41,730 nt of DNA from Nitrospirales bacterium (GCA_029261355.1 JAJDBM010000042.1:1-41730), one strand, 5' to 3'; positions 1 through 8,373 are shown, counted from the first letter of the stretch. Notes: generated by a model from the sequence alone, not told the origin. Numbers and translations are program-made.

Positions 1-141
1 GATTCATGATGTTGGGGCATATTTGATGGGCTATTACAATCAGGAACGCATACACAGTTACAACGATTATGTCACACCAGAAATGCAGGAGCATCGCTGG
101 CAATCACCTAAACCGGTGTCCATAAATACTTGACCACTACA
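1..141 (+). mobile_element. Right end of an IS3-type insertion sequence
   Basis: The transposase fragment is followed directly by GGTGTCCATAAATACTTGAC and then CACTACA. The right terminus is placed at about 141, because read from outside the end would begin TGTAGTGGTCAAG, which fits the TG...CA ends of IS3 elements. The exact boundary is inference: the left end and target duplication are outside the window. It marks the left edge of the accessory region. Confidence 0.6.
2..133 (+). CDS. IS3-family transposase, C-terminal fragment (5' part outside window)
   Basis: The reading frame is open from the window edge to a TGA at 131-133 and gives 43 residues containing YYNQERIHSYNDYVTPEM. This is the typical end of the IS3-family OrfB integrase domain (YxNxxRxHS.L.Y.TP). 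The catalytic DDE residues lie upstream, outside the window, so completeness cannot be judged. The protein end differs from those of the two IS3-type transposases at the right end of the window, so this is a separate element. Confidence 0.85.
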   Translation: MHDVGAYLMGYYNQERIHSYNDYVTPEMQEHRWQSPKPVSINT

Positions 142-326
142 ACTTTGCCTTATCTATTCCAAGGCCCTTCTAGGACTTCTACATAGGACGATACAGAGTT
201 TCTCAGAATCAAGTATGTGGACACACGTAGAAATACCAGTTTATCACTTGAAAGCACCATCTTGCTTACACCAATATATTCATTCCACAAGAGACAAAAA
301 ACAAACCATGAGCAACACCTTGAAGC

Positions 327-887
327 CTAATCAATAGGGGGAGCAAATGATTCATCCCGTCGTTCTTTTTGCTCCTCGAGGTAGGCCTTTTCATCGTCTT
401 CATATTTGGTTGATTGCTTGATTTCGTCGAGCTCAACAGGAGTCAGAAAACGAAGTGCCGTGGCGCACAGGATTCGTTGTTTCACCGTACCCTTTAAATG
501 GATATTCACCAGAACGTCAGCACCAATTTGCTGCGCTCGGTCTCTGAGCTCCGCATGTAACGCTTCCCAATCCACTTTTTTCTGCTTCGGCGGTTGCTCG
601 ACTTCAACGACGCCAAGGTCATGGTGAGGCCTCTCAGGCACATCATCTAGCACCTCAACAGCACTGGCAGACCGATGGATTTCCCCTTTAGCGTTGACCT
701 GTACAGGCTCTTCCTCACGTTTGGGATATCGAACCTTTTCCAGATCAAACATGTTTAAATGCGCCGTGGCGAGTTCTGCTTCATGCGGATTGCTGCTTTG
801 CGTTAAATTCTTCAGCTTTGCGATCCGCTCCTGGGCTTCCTGGAGGCTCATTTTCGCCCCCTTCTTTTTCAGTACATTAATCGGCAT
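327..887 (-). CDS. Small soluble protein with DUF2786-like N-terminus and YbjQ-like C-terminus
   Basis: 186 aa, no signal peptide or membrane segment. Residues about 17-45 (ERIAKLKNLTQSSNPHEAEL) resemble the DUF2786 helical motif (KIxKLLxLAxSxNPHEAexA). Residues about 108-148 (ELRDRAQQIGADVLVNI, then ALRF) resemble the YbjQ-type pattern in which an 'A..GAD.VV...' helix-strand is followed by a closing strand. The middle is polar and acidic. The ATG at 887 has a G-rich ribosome site (GGGGGAATGGT); an internal ATG at 851 (MSLQEAQ) also has one (AAGAAGGGGGC) and would drop 12 residues. It lies 176 bp downstream of the DUF2235 gene on the same strand, so co-transcription is possible. Domain calls are by eye; function unknown. 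Confidence 0.6.
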   Translation of the reverse strand: MPINVLKKKGAKMSLQEAQERIAKLKNLTQSSNPHEAELATAHLNMFDLEKVRYPKREEEPVQVNAKGEIHRSASAVEVLDDVPERPHHDLGVVEVEQPPKQKKVDWEALHAELRDRAQQIGADVLVNIHLKGTVKQRILCATALRFLTPVELDEIKQSTKYEDDEKAYLEEQKERRDESFAPPID

Positions 888-1063
888 ACCATTCCCCCAA
901 CATCCCTCTCATCTCTGCACACGAATAATCCCTATCAATGAAAACACGGTTCCGACAAACAGGAAAGCAGTAACGTATCACTGCCTCCCAAACAGAGAGC
1001 CTATTCATCACATGTCTACATGTGTCGAAAACAAGATGTCAACAGGTTCCTCTTTTCCCTGAT

Positions 1064-2560
1064 CTATATGTCATTTCGTAGGCCTTTTAACAGCGTATGG
1101 CGTGCGACTTCACAGGCTGAGACCAATTGCTGGCGAAAATATCCTTTCAACCACCAGAAGATGACTAGGAAGACGAGAGCTATTCCAAACATGATGGGAT
1201 GCTGAACAACGACGACAGTGACGAACCCATTGAACATCTTGGGAAGAAGATAGAAAAGGATCTCAGCTATTTGGGCAACCACAGTGTCCATAATGCCAAG
1301 ACTCGCCTCCGGGACAGCGACTTCGTGCTCTTGAGGGGGATACACCCACCAAAATAGCGCACTCCCCACGACGAGAAATGTAAATTCCAGAAAAAACCCA
1401 TACACCCATTCTCGGCATAACACCCATGTGTGAATAGCTTTTTTCTCAGTAGGGGTACTTGAGCAAGTGATGTGTCTCTGGGCCTTCGTGCCCACAATAT
1501 CAAAGCGCTCAGGAAGGTTTCCTGGAGCATAGTTCGCTGTTTTTTCACACATTCGCTCTATCACACTGTGATGAACGTCAATTGGGCCGCGCAATTTTTG
1601 CTGACAAAGAGACTGAATATCCCTTGGCGCATAGCGATAGTAGACGGCTAGGCCATCTCTGGAATTGTACAAACGACCGTGGACATTGGCATCCTGTCGA
1701 ACAGCGTCATATATTCCTGGCTTGAATGTTATTCCAAGAGGTTTGACGCGAGACATCATCCATTCAAGCGTCACATTTGCGAGACCAGCTCGGGCATATC
1801 CCCCACCAACATTGGAATGCGATCCGGCAAACCACACCTGCTCAACAGTGCTCTGCTGACCGCATTGCCGTTCATCCCAAACCAGGGGTGTAAACGATTG
1901 ACGTTCGTCGTCAATCGCAAGAGCTTGATAGGCAAACTGGACATTCGAAGTCAGCTCATAGTGATAAAACCGATGAGGAAAAATCACATCAAAAAGACGA
2001 TCCAGCAACATAAACATAGCATTGAGTACCCATAACCCAATACCGGTGATTCTCCAATCTTGAGGAAACCCGAGAGCCGAAACCGTATCCCAGACACCAA
2101 TACACGTAATGGGAATCACGCCATGCTCACCCATATTCGAAGCAGGTTTTTGTGATTGATACTCCTGGAACGCTGTCTCCACACGATCACGAAGCACCTC
2201 CTCAGTAAGAGTCCGGCCATCGATAAGTCCTACTGCAGCAATAAAACCTGAAAATGCTCGCACCTCAGCCGCCCCTCGACTGAATCCAAATAAAAAAACC
2301 CGATCACCAGAGTCATACTGCTTTGCCAGAAACCGATAGAGGTCACAGACATTTTGCTTAAATCCAAACCCAAATGCCCCAGAAAACCCTCGCCAATACT
2401 TGTTCGCCGCCGTCCCGACTCCATTGTCATAAAACGTCACTTGCGGTTGTGTCTCATCGTGGAGATCGATGGCGTTATATATTTTATAAACATTGCTGTC
2501 AGGAGTTTCTCCTCCTAAATTTCCAGTACCGTCTGCGCAAATGACAATATTCTTTGGCAT
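1064..2560 (-). CDS. DUF2235 (Tle1-like) alpha/beta hydrolase with C-terminal membrane segments
   Basis: 498 aa. It starts with the family signature MPKNIVICADGTGN and carries YDNGVGT (44-50), the nucleophile elbow GFSRG (Ser94), VWDTV (Asp158) and GSHSNVGGGY (His248), giving a plausible Ser-Asp-His triad. DUF2235 includes the Tle1 phospholipases of type VI secretion, but many members are intracellular or membrane proteins of unknown role. Two hydrophobic stretches near residues 385-410 and 445-475 suggest C-terminal membrane anchoring, with the hydrolase domain on one face. The start has a good site (GGAGGGAAGG). No VgrG, PAAR or immunity-type neighbour is present, so a T6SS effector role is not supported. 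It is transcribed divergently from the patatin gene across 510 bp. Likely activity: lipase or phospholipase (inference). Confidence 0.85.
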   Translation of the reverse strand: MPKNIVICADGTGNLGGETPDSNVYKIYNAIDLHDETQPQVTFYDNGVGTAANKYWRGFSGAFGFGFKQNVCDLYRFLAKQYDSGDRVFLFGFSRGAAEVRAFSGFIAAVGLIDGRTLTEEVLRDRVETAFQEYQSQKPASNMGEHGVIPITCIGVWDTVSALGFPQDWRITGIGLWVLNAMFMLLDRLFDVIFPHRFYHYELTSNVQFAYQALAIDDERQSFTPLVWDERQCGQQSTVEQVWFAGSHSNVGGGYARAGLANVTLEWMMSRVKPLGITFKPGIYDAVRQDANVHGRLYNSRDGLAVYYRYAPRDIQSLCQQKLRGPIDVHHSVIERMCEKTANYAPGNLPERFDIVGTKAQRHITCSSTPTEKKAIHTWVLCREWVYGFFLEFTFLVVGSALFWWVYPPQEHEVAVPEASLGIMDTVVAQIAEILFYLLPKMFNGFVTVVVVQHPIMFGIALVFLVIFWWLKGYFRQQLVSACEVARHTLLKGLRNDI

Positions 2561-2633
2561 GAGAATACCTTCCCTCCATGAATGAGCGAATTACGTCATA
2601 ATGGATCAAACAATTCGGCATGAATAATTTTCA

Positions 2634-2650
2634 TTTGAAATAATTTCAAA
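2634..2650. promoter_or_regulatory. Palindrome TTTGAAA-TAA-TTTCAAA, possible operator
   Basis: A perfect 7-bp inverted repeat with a 3-bp centre lies 74 bp upstream of the DUF2235 start codon. The size and position fit a dimeric repressor site, but no regulator gene is nearby and the sequence is AT-rich, so chance is possible. Confidence 0.3.
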
Positions 2651-2780
2651 GCAAGATTATGACCATTCGATAACTTCAACCAAACAAGACACCAAACTCA
2701 TCATCCACCTCTTTTCTCTCAACAATAGATTCATTAGACAAAGGAACATGAGCAGACTATTGCCCATCGAAAGGAGTGGC

Positions 2781-2800
2781 CTGTATCAAAAAAGATACAG
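2781..2800. promoter_or_regulatory. Inverted repeat CTGTATC-A6-GATACAG
   Basis: A perfect 7-bp inverted repeat around an A6 loop, in the middle of the divergent spacer. It could be an operator or a small RNA hairpin. No T-run follows on either strand, so a terminator is unlikely. Confidence 0.3.
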
Positions 2801-2878
2801 AGACGTATGAAAAATGATATCGATTCTCTTCCTATTCCAGCAAGATCATAGACAGGAACGGACCATTTTAGGGAAGTC

Positions 2879-3070
2879 ATGAAATTACTAAATAGCCGTC
2901 GCCCTAAATCCCTTTCATTGCAGAAGACATCGGATAAACGGTACTGGAATCAGGGCTTGATCTTCTCCGAATCAAACACCTTGGTTTCATACATACAAGA
3001 TAGGCAAAATAGACTGAAACATGATTCGGCCCAACAAATTCACATTCCATCACGTCAGAGGAGAGACTGA
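2879..3070 (+). CDS. Possible small leader ORF abutting the patatin gene
   Basis: 63 codons, basic and polar, no recognisable domain. The ATG follows AGGGAAGTC, an acceptable ribosome site. Its TGA (3068-3070) touches the next ATG with no gap (TGAATG), an arrangement that would couple the two genes. The composition is not clearly protein-like. I rate it as an unproven leader ORF. Confidence 0.25.
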   Translation: MKLLNSRRPKSLSLQKTSDKRYWNQGLIFSESNTLVSYIQDRQNRLKHDSAQQIHIPSRQRRD

Positions 3071-5518
3071 ATGGCTACCCAATGGTTGAATCGATTATTT
3101 GAAGGGCTCAATACATGCTGGGAAAGCATACGGGGCGTATTTCAGGCCTTGACCCTCATTCGCTTTAACATCCTCCTCGGAATCATTTGCTCCCTCACGC
3201 TCTACACGGGGCAAGGTCAAGATGTGCTCCGAGCATTGGTCGAAGTCGAACCCTGGCATAACCAGCTTATACCTAAATTGTGCTTTCTCTTGTTCACCCT
3301 CTTGTTTGCATTCACGGCATGGTATTTCGCCCGAGTGATGTTTATCTTTCGATTTCCGAGGGATAAAGAAGAAGAGGCATCTCTGCATCGAGTCTCTCTC
3401 AGCACAATTAAACGAAGGGTGACGAATTGGATAGGTCCAATCATCCTCTTCAGTGTGTCAGGTGCTCTTCTAATGGCCGCACACAGTTATAAATCTCTTA
3501 TGCTCCCTGCCAGTGTGCAATTGGTCGTCATGGCGATCCTCTTTGTAGTGAGTGGTGTCAGCATTCTGTATTCCGTGTATAAGAAGAAAAACTGGTTTAC
3601 GGTGGGAGAATTGGATAAACCTGAATATCAAAATTTAGATTCTTTTAGAAAACTTCCCCACATTACTCTGCGATGGTTCAGGGGATCGATCCTTGCCAGC
3701 GTCACGGCGTTCATCCTCTTTTCGTATCAAGCCGGTGTCATAGGCCCCTGGATTGGGACAGCAGGCATTCTGATGTTATGGGCTACCACCTTAGTCACCA
3801 TTGGAGGCGCCCTTGTCTATGCAGGAAGCTATTATCGCGTCCCCGTCATCGGACTCACGCTCATCATAATTATGGTGTTCAGTCTGTTTAACGACAATCA
3901 TCGAGTCCGACAAACAGCGGACATGCGACCCTACGAAATACAAAAGAAGAGTTGGACTCAAATGCCTACAGCCATTTTCACAGCCATGCTTAATTACACT
4001 CAGGGAATTTTCTCTCGAGGTATTTCGAAATCAGAGGACCCGTTTGAAACATACTTCACCGCCTGGGTGAAAGATTTACAAAACACTTGGAAAGCAGGCT
4101 CCCAGGGTAATCTCGATCAGGGGAAATCAGTTCCCGTCATTTTAGTGTCAGCCGAAGGCGGTGGTATTCGTGCTGCCTACTGGACGGCAACGGTGCTTGC
4201 CGAATTGCAAGATCGAAGCGAGTCCCTTGTCCAAGATGGAACCATTCCATTTGATTTTGCTCGTCACGTCTTTTCTATCAGTGGAGTCTCGGGTGGAAGC
4301 CTTGGTGGGGCCGTGTTTGCCAGTATCATCAAAGAGGGACATCACAAAACTTCTCAAGAATCTGTGACGACATGCGAACTTCAACCAGGGTTTCCAATTC
4401 GCCCAATAGCACAAACCATTCTCAAACAAGATTTCCTGTCACCAACTGTGGGCGTTTTACTTTTCCCCGATATGTTTCAACGATTTCTGCCAATCGGCTT
4501 TCTCGATGATCGAGCCTTGGCTTTAGAAGAAGCCTGGGAGCGAGCCTGGTCTGACTGTACGGGTTCAAACCGTTTTGCCAAACCGTTTGATGATCTATGG
4601 GACAGCGAACACTTCGGGGTCCCATTACTCTTTCTCAATAGCACCGTCGTTGAAACTGGCCAGCGACTAATTATGCACCCATTGCCATTTTTGTCCCCAC
4701 ACAACACCCCAAACCACGATGCCTCATTGAATGCCAACCCCTCGAAGTTCCAAGACTACTTTAATAATGCGTTAGACGGTCCAGCCGTATTAGGCGCACA
4801 AATTCCGGTGAGTACGGCAGTCCATTTGAGCGCACGATTCACATACGTGAGTCCAGCAGGAACGATTTTCCGACAGGATCTTCCAGATGAGGATTCAGAT
4901 TTCTCGACGTCAGAACCGAAAGTTATTCGCGTCGTTGATGGCGGGTATTTTGAAAACTCAGGCGCCGTGACCACTGATGAAATCCTTTTAGCGATTCGAC
5001 GAATCGCCTCTGAGAAAAACTTACCGATTCATCCTATCGTCATCCATATCAGCAATGATCCCTTAAAACGCAAAACCAAAAAACGTCAGGAATTTACAGG
5101 CTCGCATGCACTTCTTCCTGAAATTCTCTCGCCTGTGTGGGCCCTACTCAACGTGAGGCCGGCAAGAGGCTATCAGGCACGTCAGGAATTAGGAAGACGA
5201 GCAGAGCTCGGGCTAACCATGAAAAAAAATGGTGCTAACATAGCCGGATCATTTGCCCACTTTCAATTATGCGAATATACGCGTCCATTACCATTAGGCT
5301 GGATGCTTTCCGATCTTTCGCGTCAGGATATAAACAATCAGCTCCCCAGCAACGGGGGGCAGCCTGTCGACATGTTCAAAACCATCTCTCTGTTCAACCA
5401 GAATAACCTTCAGGTGGTGCTGGACGGTCTTGCTGGACATTACCACGTATCAGGAAATCAGACCGATTTACTCACGGATTACGATCGTGATTGCATAGGA
5501 AGTCCTGGAAAAACTTAA
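3071..5518 (+). CDS. Membrane-anchored patatin-like phospholipase
   Basis: 815 aa. The N-terminal ~275 residues form a membrane domain with about seven hydrophobic segments (near 27-45, 67-93, 120-138, 145-168, 205-222, 226-250, 256-274). The C-terminal part is a patatin fold: oxyanion motif AEGGGIRAAYW (361-371), nucleophile elbow GVSGG (Ser407) and the DGG motif (Asp623) in VVDGGYFENSGA, the Ser-Asp dyad of patatin phospholipases. The family hydrolyses acyl groups from glycerophospholipids; substrate and side of the membrane are unknown. The start has a strong site (GAGGAGAGACTGA). It is divergent from the DUF2235 hydrolase and 189 bp upstream of the lectin-caspase gene, probably in the same transcript. 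Long patatins with an N-terminal membrane domain occur in diverse bacteria; their roles are mostly uncharacterised. Confidence 0.88.
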   Translation: MATQWLNRLFEGLNTCWESIRGVFQALTLIRFNILLGIICSLTLYTGQGQDVLRALVEVEPWHNQLIPKLCFLLFTLLFAFTAWYFARVMFIFRFPRDKEEEASLHRVSLSTIKRRVTNWIGPIILFSVSGALLMAAHSYKSLMLPASVQLVVMAILFVVSGVSILYSVYKKKNWFTVGELDKPEYQNLDSFRKLPHITLRWFRGSILASVTAFILFSYQAGVIGPWIGTAGILMLWATTLVTIGGALVYAGSYYRVPVIGLTLIIIMVFSLFNDNHRVRQTADMRPYEIQKKSWTQMPTAIFTAMLNYTQGIFSRGISKSEDPFETYFTAWVKDLQNTWKAGSQGNLDQGKSVPVILVSAEGGGIRAAYWTATVLAELQDRSESLVQDGTIPFDFARHVFSISGVSGGSLGGAVFASIIKEGHHKTSQESVTTCELQPGFPIRPIAQTILKQDFLSPTVGVLLFPDMFQRFLPIGFLDDRALALEEAWERAWSDCTGSNRFAKPFDDLWDSEHFGVPLLFLNSTVVETGQRLIMHPLPFLSPHNTPNHDASLNANPSKFQDYFNNALDGPAVLGAQIPVSTAVHLSARFTYVSPAGTIFRQDLPDEDSDFSTSEPKVIRVVDGGYFENSGAVTTDEILLAIRRIASEKNLPIHPIVIHISNDPLKRKTKKRQEFTGSHALLPEILSPVWALLNVRPARGYQARQELGRRAELGLTMKKNGANIAGSFAHFQLCEYTRPLPLGWMLSDLSRQDINNQLPSNGGQPVDMFKTISLFNQNNLQVVLDGLAGHYHVSGNQTDLLTDYDRDCIGSPGKT

Positions 5519-5707
5519 ACGGGCTTCGAGGGACAGAAACGTCTAAAATTGTTCCCCCTATGGATACTCAGAATATATTTGATGACGAACAATCATGGCC
5601 AATTCACCTTCGAATCTCCAGGTTTTCTACTTTCCCTCCGAACATGACAATAGTAAAACCCTTCACATCCTCAACTATGGAAATTCGCCAAGGAGTCATA
5701 TTTACAG

Positions 5708-6982
5708 ATGAGGAATTATGAACAGGCAATCTCCACGCGGCTCTTCAGCTCTTTCGTTATCATGAGCTTGATTCTCATGATGACAGGCTGTTTGGCCTTT
5801 CCACCCTCACAATCCTATGACAACGCCACAGTGAATGTTACAGCCTCTAGTGGAGTCGACTCCTCCAGGGCTAGCAACACACCTATAACCGTGCAGGCGA
5901 ACCTAGCGTGGCAGCCATCAGGGGTCCAAGTGACAAAGAAAATGCAAATTAAAGTCGTGGCAATGGGAAAATGGAGTCCCTGGCCGGCCATGAATATATG
6001 GAGTGGCCCAGAGGGAAACCCAGCAGCAGCCAAAGAAGTCCCGTGGATTACAGCCAGTGCGTTGATGGCTAAAATCGGTGAAAACGGGAAACCATTCGAA
6101 ATTGGGACAAAAGAAGAATTCCAGGTCACCGGCGATGGTCAGTTGTTCTTTGCCATGAATGATCCATTTGGATTTCTAGCCGATAATACCGGGTCATTAC
6201 AAATAACCGTCTATACCATCACACCAAGCACGATCACGCCGGCATCACCGGCATCATCCATTCAGGTAAATGATCAAAAATCAACAAGAGCTTTGGAAAC
6301 AGAGAAACGTACCGCACTCGTCATCGGCAACAGCACATATGAGGGAGGATCTCTCAGAAATCCCGCCAATGATGCACGAGATATCGCACGCACGCTCAAT
6401 GAACTCAACTTCGATGTCACCCTCCAACTCGACGCGAACCAAGAACATATGGAAGAAGCTATCAGCGAGTTCGGGAGAACCCTGTATCAAGGTGGGATTG
6501 GACTGTTTTATTACGCAGGACATGGGGTGCAAGTCAGTGGAGAGAACTATTTAATCCCGACCAATGCTCGCATCGAATCTGAAAGTGACGTGCGATACAA
6601 AGGCGTGAATATGGGACAGATACTCGGAAAAATGGGTGAAGCTCGAAATGGACTCAACATTATCATTCTCGACGCTTGTCGAGATAATCCTTTCGCACGC
6701 AGCTTTCGATCAAGCACCAGAGGGTTAGCCGTCGTGCGAGATGCCGCACCAAAAGGCACGTTCATCGCCTATGCAACTAGCCCCGGAAAAGTGGCAAGCG
6801 ATGGAGAGGAAAGCAATGGTCTCTACACCAAACATCTCTTGCAGAACATGACGAAGCCTAACCTTTCGATTGAACAAGTCTTTAAACGCGTGCTACAGGA
6901 GGTTGAACGAGAAACCAACGGTCAACAAACACCCTGGACATCTTCCTCGTTTTCAGGTGACTTTCACTTTGTACACCCATAG
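5708..6982 (+). CDS. Lipoprotein with LecA (PA-IL)-like domain fused to a caspase-like (C14) peptidase
   Basis: 424 aa. A signal peptide ends in a lipobox-like MMTGC (Cys28). Residues about 60-170 resemble the galactophilic lectin LecA/PA-IL: a VVAMGKWSPWP strand, GPEGNP, ALMAKIGENGKPFEIG and a closing MNDPFGFLADNTGSLQITV, matching LecA's ALVMKIGNSG and YNDVPGTYGNNSGSFSV. The calcium/sugar loop is recognisable (ND.........DNTGS). Residues about 198-424 form a caspase-like domain: RTALVIGNSTY, catalytic His272 in YYAGHG and Cys324 in LDACRDNPF. This suggests a surface or periplasmic peptidase whose lectin-like domain may sense or bind carbohydrate (inference). The start at 5708 follows AAGGAG with a longish spacer; an ATG at 5762 would spoil the signal peptide. 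It lies downstream of the patatin gene. Confidence 0.85.
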   Translation: MRNYEQAISTRLFSSFVIMSLILMMTGCLAFPPSQSYDNATVNVTASSGVDSSRASNTPITVQANLAWQPSGVQVTKKMQIKVVAMGKWSPWPAMNIWSGPEGNPAAAKEVPWITASALMAKIGENGKPFEIGTKEEFQVTGDGQLFFAMNDPFGFLADNTGSLQITVYTITPSTITPASPASSIQVNDQKSTRALETEKRTALVIGNSTYEGGSLRNPANDARDIARTLNELNFDVTLQLDANQEHMEEAISEFGRTLYQGGIGLFYYAGHGVQVSGENYLIPTNARIESESDVRYKGVNMGQILGKMGEARNGLNIIILDACRDNPFARSFRSSTRGLAVVRDAAPKGTFIAYATSPGKVASDGEESNGLYTKHLLQNMTKPNLSIEQVFKRVLQEVERETNGQQTPWTSSSFSGDFHFVHP

Positions 6983-7160
6983 AACTACAATTGACTGAAA
7001 GTGATTCATGCAAAAGAACGATGTATGCATCTTTCGCTGAGTCGTGACAAACGTACCCCCTCATTACTTGACAGCCGTCGAATATTTTTTACCCTACATT
7101 TCCCCTAAAACGAAAACCTTCTACTTTCATTATCGTCACTCAGGAAAGGATTACACAGCT

Positions 7161-7556
7161 ATGTGGTACGCACGTATTGTTTTGATTCTATCTGTATTCA
7201 TGTTTTTCTTACCGACAAATGCCATCTCTCACTCAGGTGGCCTCGATGCTAGCGGCTGTCATGTCAAGAAAAAGACAGGAAAAAAACATTGCCATGACAA
7301 AAAGGATGGGGTAAAGAAAAAAGCTGCCAAGAAGATGAAGGAATCCAAGAAAACCAAAGCTAAGGCGAAAGTCGCAACTAAAAAGAAAGCCGCAATGAAG
7401 AAAAAGGCTAAGGCAAAAGCAAAGAGTACGGCCAAGTCAACTACAAAGAAAAAACCCGCAGCTAAGAAAAAGGCTAAAGCCAAGGTCAAAGCTAAGGTGA
7501 AAGTCAAAGCCAAGAAAAAGGCCAAGGTCAAAAAGAAGAAATCGAAGAAGGAATAG
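7161..7556 (+). CDS. Exported YHYH-like (HSGGLDxxGCH...HCH) protein with Lys/Ala-rich tail
   Basis: 131 aa when started at the ATG at 7161, which begins a clean signal peptide (MWYARIVLILSVFMFFLPTNA). Upstream in-frame codons to 7044 lack such logic. Residues 24-45 carry HSGGLDASGCHVKKKTGKKH then CH, the small His/Cys motif often annotated as YHYH, seen in exported nuclease-like and hypothetical proteins. About 80 residues of K/A/V repeats follow (KAKAK, KKKA), resembling histone H1 C-tails. The tail would be strongly positive and could bind DNA, polyphosphate or anionic envelope polymers (inference). The motif could bind metal. It stands alone, 180 bp after the caspase gene. Confidence 0.7.
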   Translation: MWYARIVLILSVFMFFLPTNAISHSGGLDASGCHVKKKTGKKHCHDKKDGVKKKAAKKMKESKKTKAKAKVATKKKAAMKKKAKAKAKSTAKSTTKKKPAAKKKAKAKVKAKVKVKAKKKAKVKKKKSKKE

Positions 7557-8019
7557 CGTGATTCAGAAATTCGTATAAATCGAAAAGTGTCTTTCTCAGT
7601 CTATTGCTCGAGGCCTCTCCCTACACAGGGAGAGGGCAGGTGTATCATATGGAAATTATATATTCGGCGTAACACGAGCTATCCAAATTGATTCCAAGTT
7701 TAATAATTTTATATTTTTCCATCCATCCACTAAGAGTCCTCTTTCGCTTCAATGATATTAGAATCATTGATGTCCCTCTCATTTTCACTCTTCAGCATTA
7801 CAGATAATCTCTACATACTCTGACTATCGGCAGCAACATGATATCCTTACATATTTCCCAATATTCTGAAATTTGCTTCAAAAAAAATATAGGAAGACAT
7901 AGAATTTCCATAAAAGGGGAAAGAGTTTGGATATAGAGGAAAGTGTGCGTAGGGAAGATGAGAGCTTTACTCGTATTTTAATACATGCTTGACCTTTCCC
8001 CTATGAAACGCTTTAAGAC
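7557..8019. other. Gene-poor AT-rich stretch
   Basis: No credible coding frame. At 7614-7635 there is a perfect hairpin CCTCTCCC-TACACA-GGGAGAGG, 58 bp after the Lys-rich protein. It lacks a T-run and is only a weak terminator candidate; such CCTCTCCC/GGGAGAGG hairpins are also common interspersed repeats. The rest is AT-rich with nothing I can identify. Confidence 0.5.
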
Positions 8020-8343
8020 TCAAGCTGGCTTATAGTTTGTTCCTGGCCACGTCTGTTCAATCTCTTGGGCTTGTTGGGCTGCACTAAATTCTTCTCACAG
8101 AATGGCATTGGTATCATCTTCTTTCGTAAACTCTGTGGATTCAGGATCTCCCCACCCTAAGTGGGTGTACTTATCCAACCTGATCGTCGGACACTTTTCG
8201 AATCAACATATTCAGAGTCTGCGTGCGCCAAAGCGCATATTCCCCAGGAATGACCACATCAGCCTCTTTTCTAAGCGACGAATATAGTCTTCCACCGACG
8301 CCTCTATACTTGATACACCAATAGCAATATGCAGTTTTTTCAT
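8020..8343 (-). pseudogene. Decayed VOC/glyoxalase-like gene (frameshifts plus internal stop)
   Basis: On the minus strand, ATG at 8343 opens MKKLHIAIGVSSIEASVEDY, then the frame runs off. A second frame continues with DVVIPGEYALWRTQTLNMLI and RKVSDDQVG. A third frame continues with LDKYTHLGWGDPESTEFTKE, then DDTNAIL, an in-frame TGA where a Trp codon would fit, EEFSAAQQAQEIEQTWPGTN and YKPA, ending at 8020. Joined, this is one coherent protein of about 107 residues. It resembles a short VOC-superfamily protein (beta-strand start, E/H-type metal positions) known in cyanobacteria and Nitrospirota; the family name is inference. At least two frameshifts and one nonsense codon make it a pseudogene. 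Confidence 0.75.
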
Positions 8344-8373
8344 TGACTATCCTCTATACAAACGAACAAAAAG

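Larger units (their letters stand above)
2561..3070. other. Divergent intergenic region between the DUF2235 and patatin genes
   Basis: This 510-bp AT-rich spacer separates two divergent genes and must hold both promoters. It contains two perfect inverted repeats (2634-2650 and 2781-2800), listed separately. A short open frame at 2879-3070 (63 codons, basic) begins with ATG after AGGGAAGTC and ends TGA immediately against the ATG of the patatin gene. It could be a leader peptide coupled to patatin translation or chance. I see no confident -35/-10 pair. Confidence 0.5.

Noticed and set aside
1064-2560. Type VI secretion effector
   Set aside because: DUF2235 includes Tle1, but there is no VgrG, PAAR, adaptor or immunity gene, and this copy has two C-terminal membrane segments.
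5491-5721. Short frame between the patatin and caspase genes
   Set aside because: Overlaps both gene ends; no ribosome site, composition not protein-like.
7259-7531. Hydrophobic minus-strand frame opposite the Lys-rich protein
   Set aside because: Reverse complement of Lys codons gives Phe/Leu; a shadow of 7161-7556, not a membrane protein.
8102-8287. Plus-strand short frame
   Set aside because: It lies opposite the decayed VOC-like gene; the minus strand explains the sequence better.
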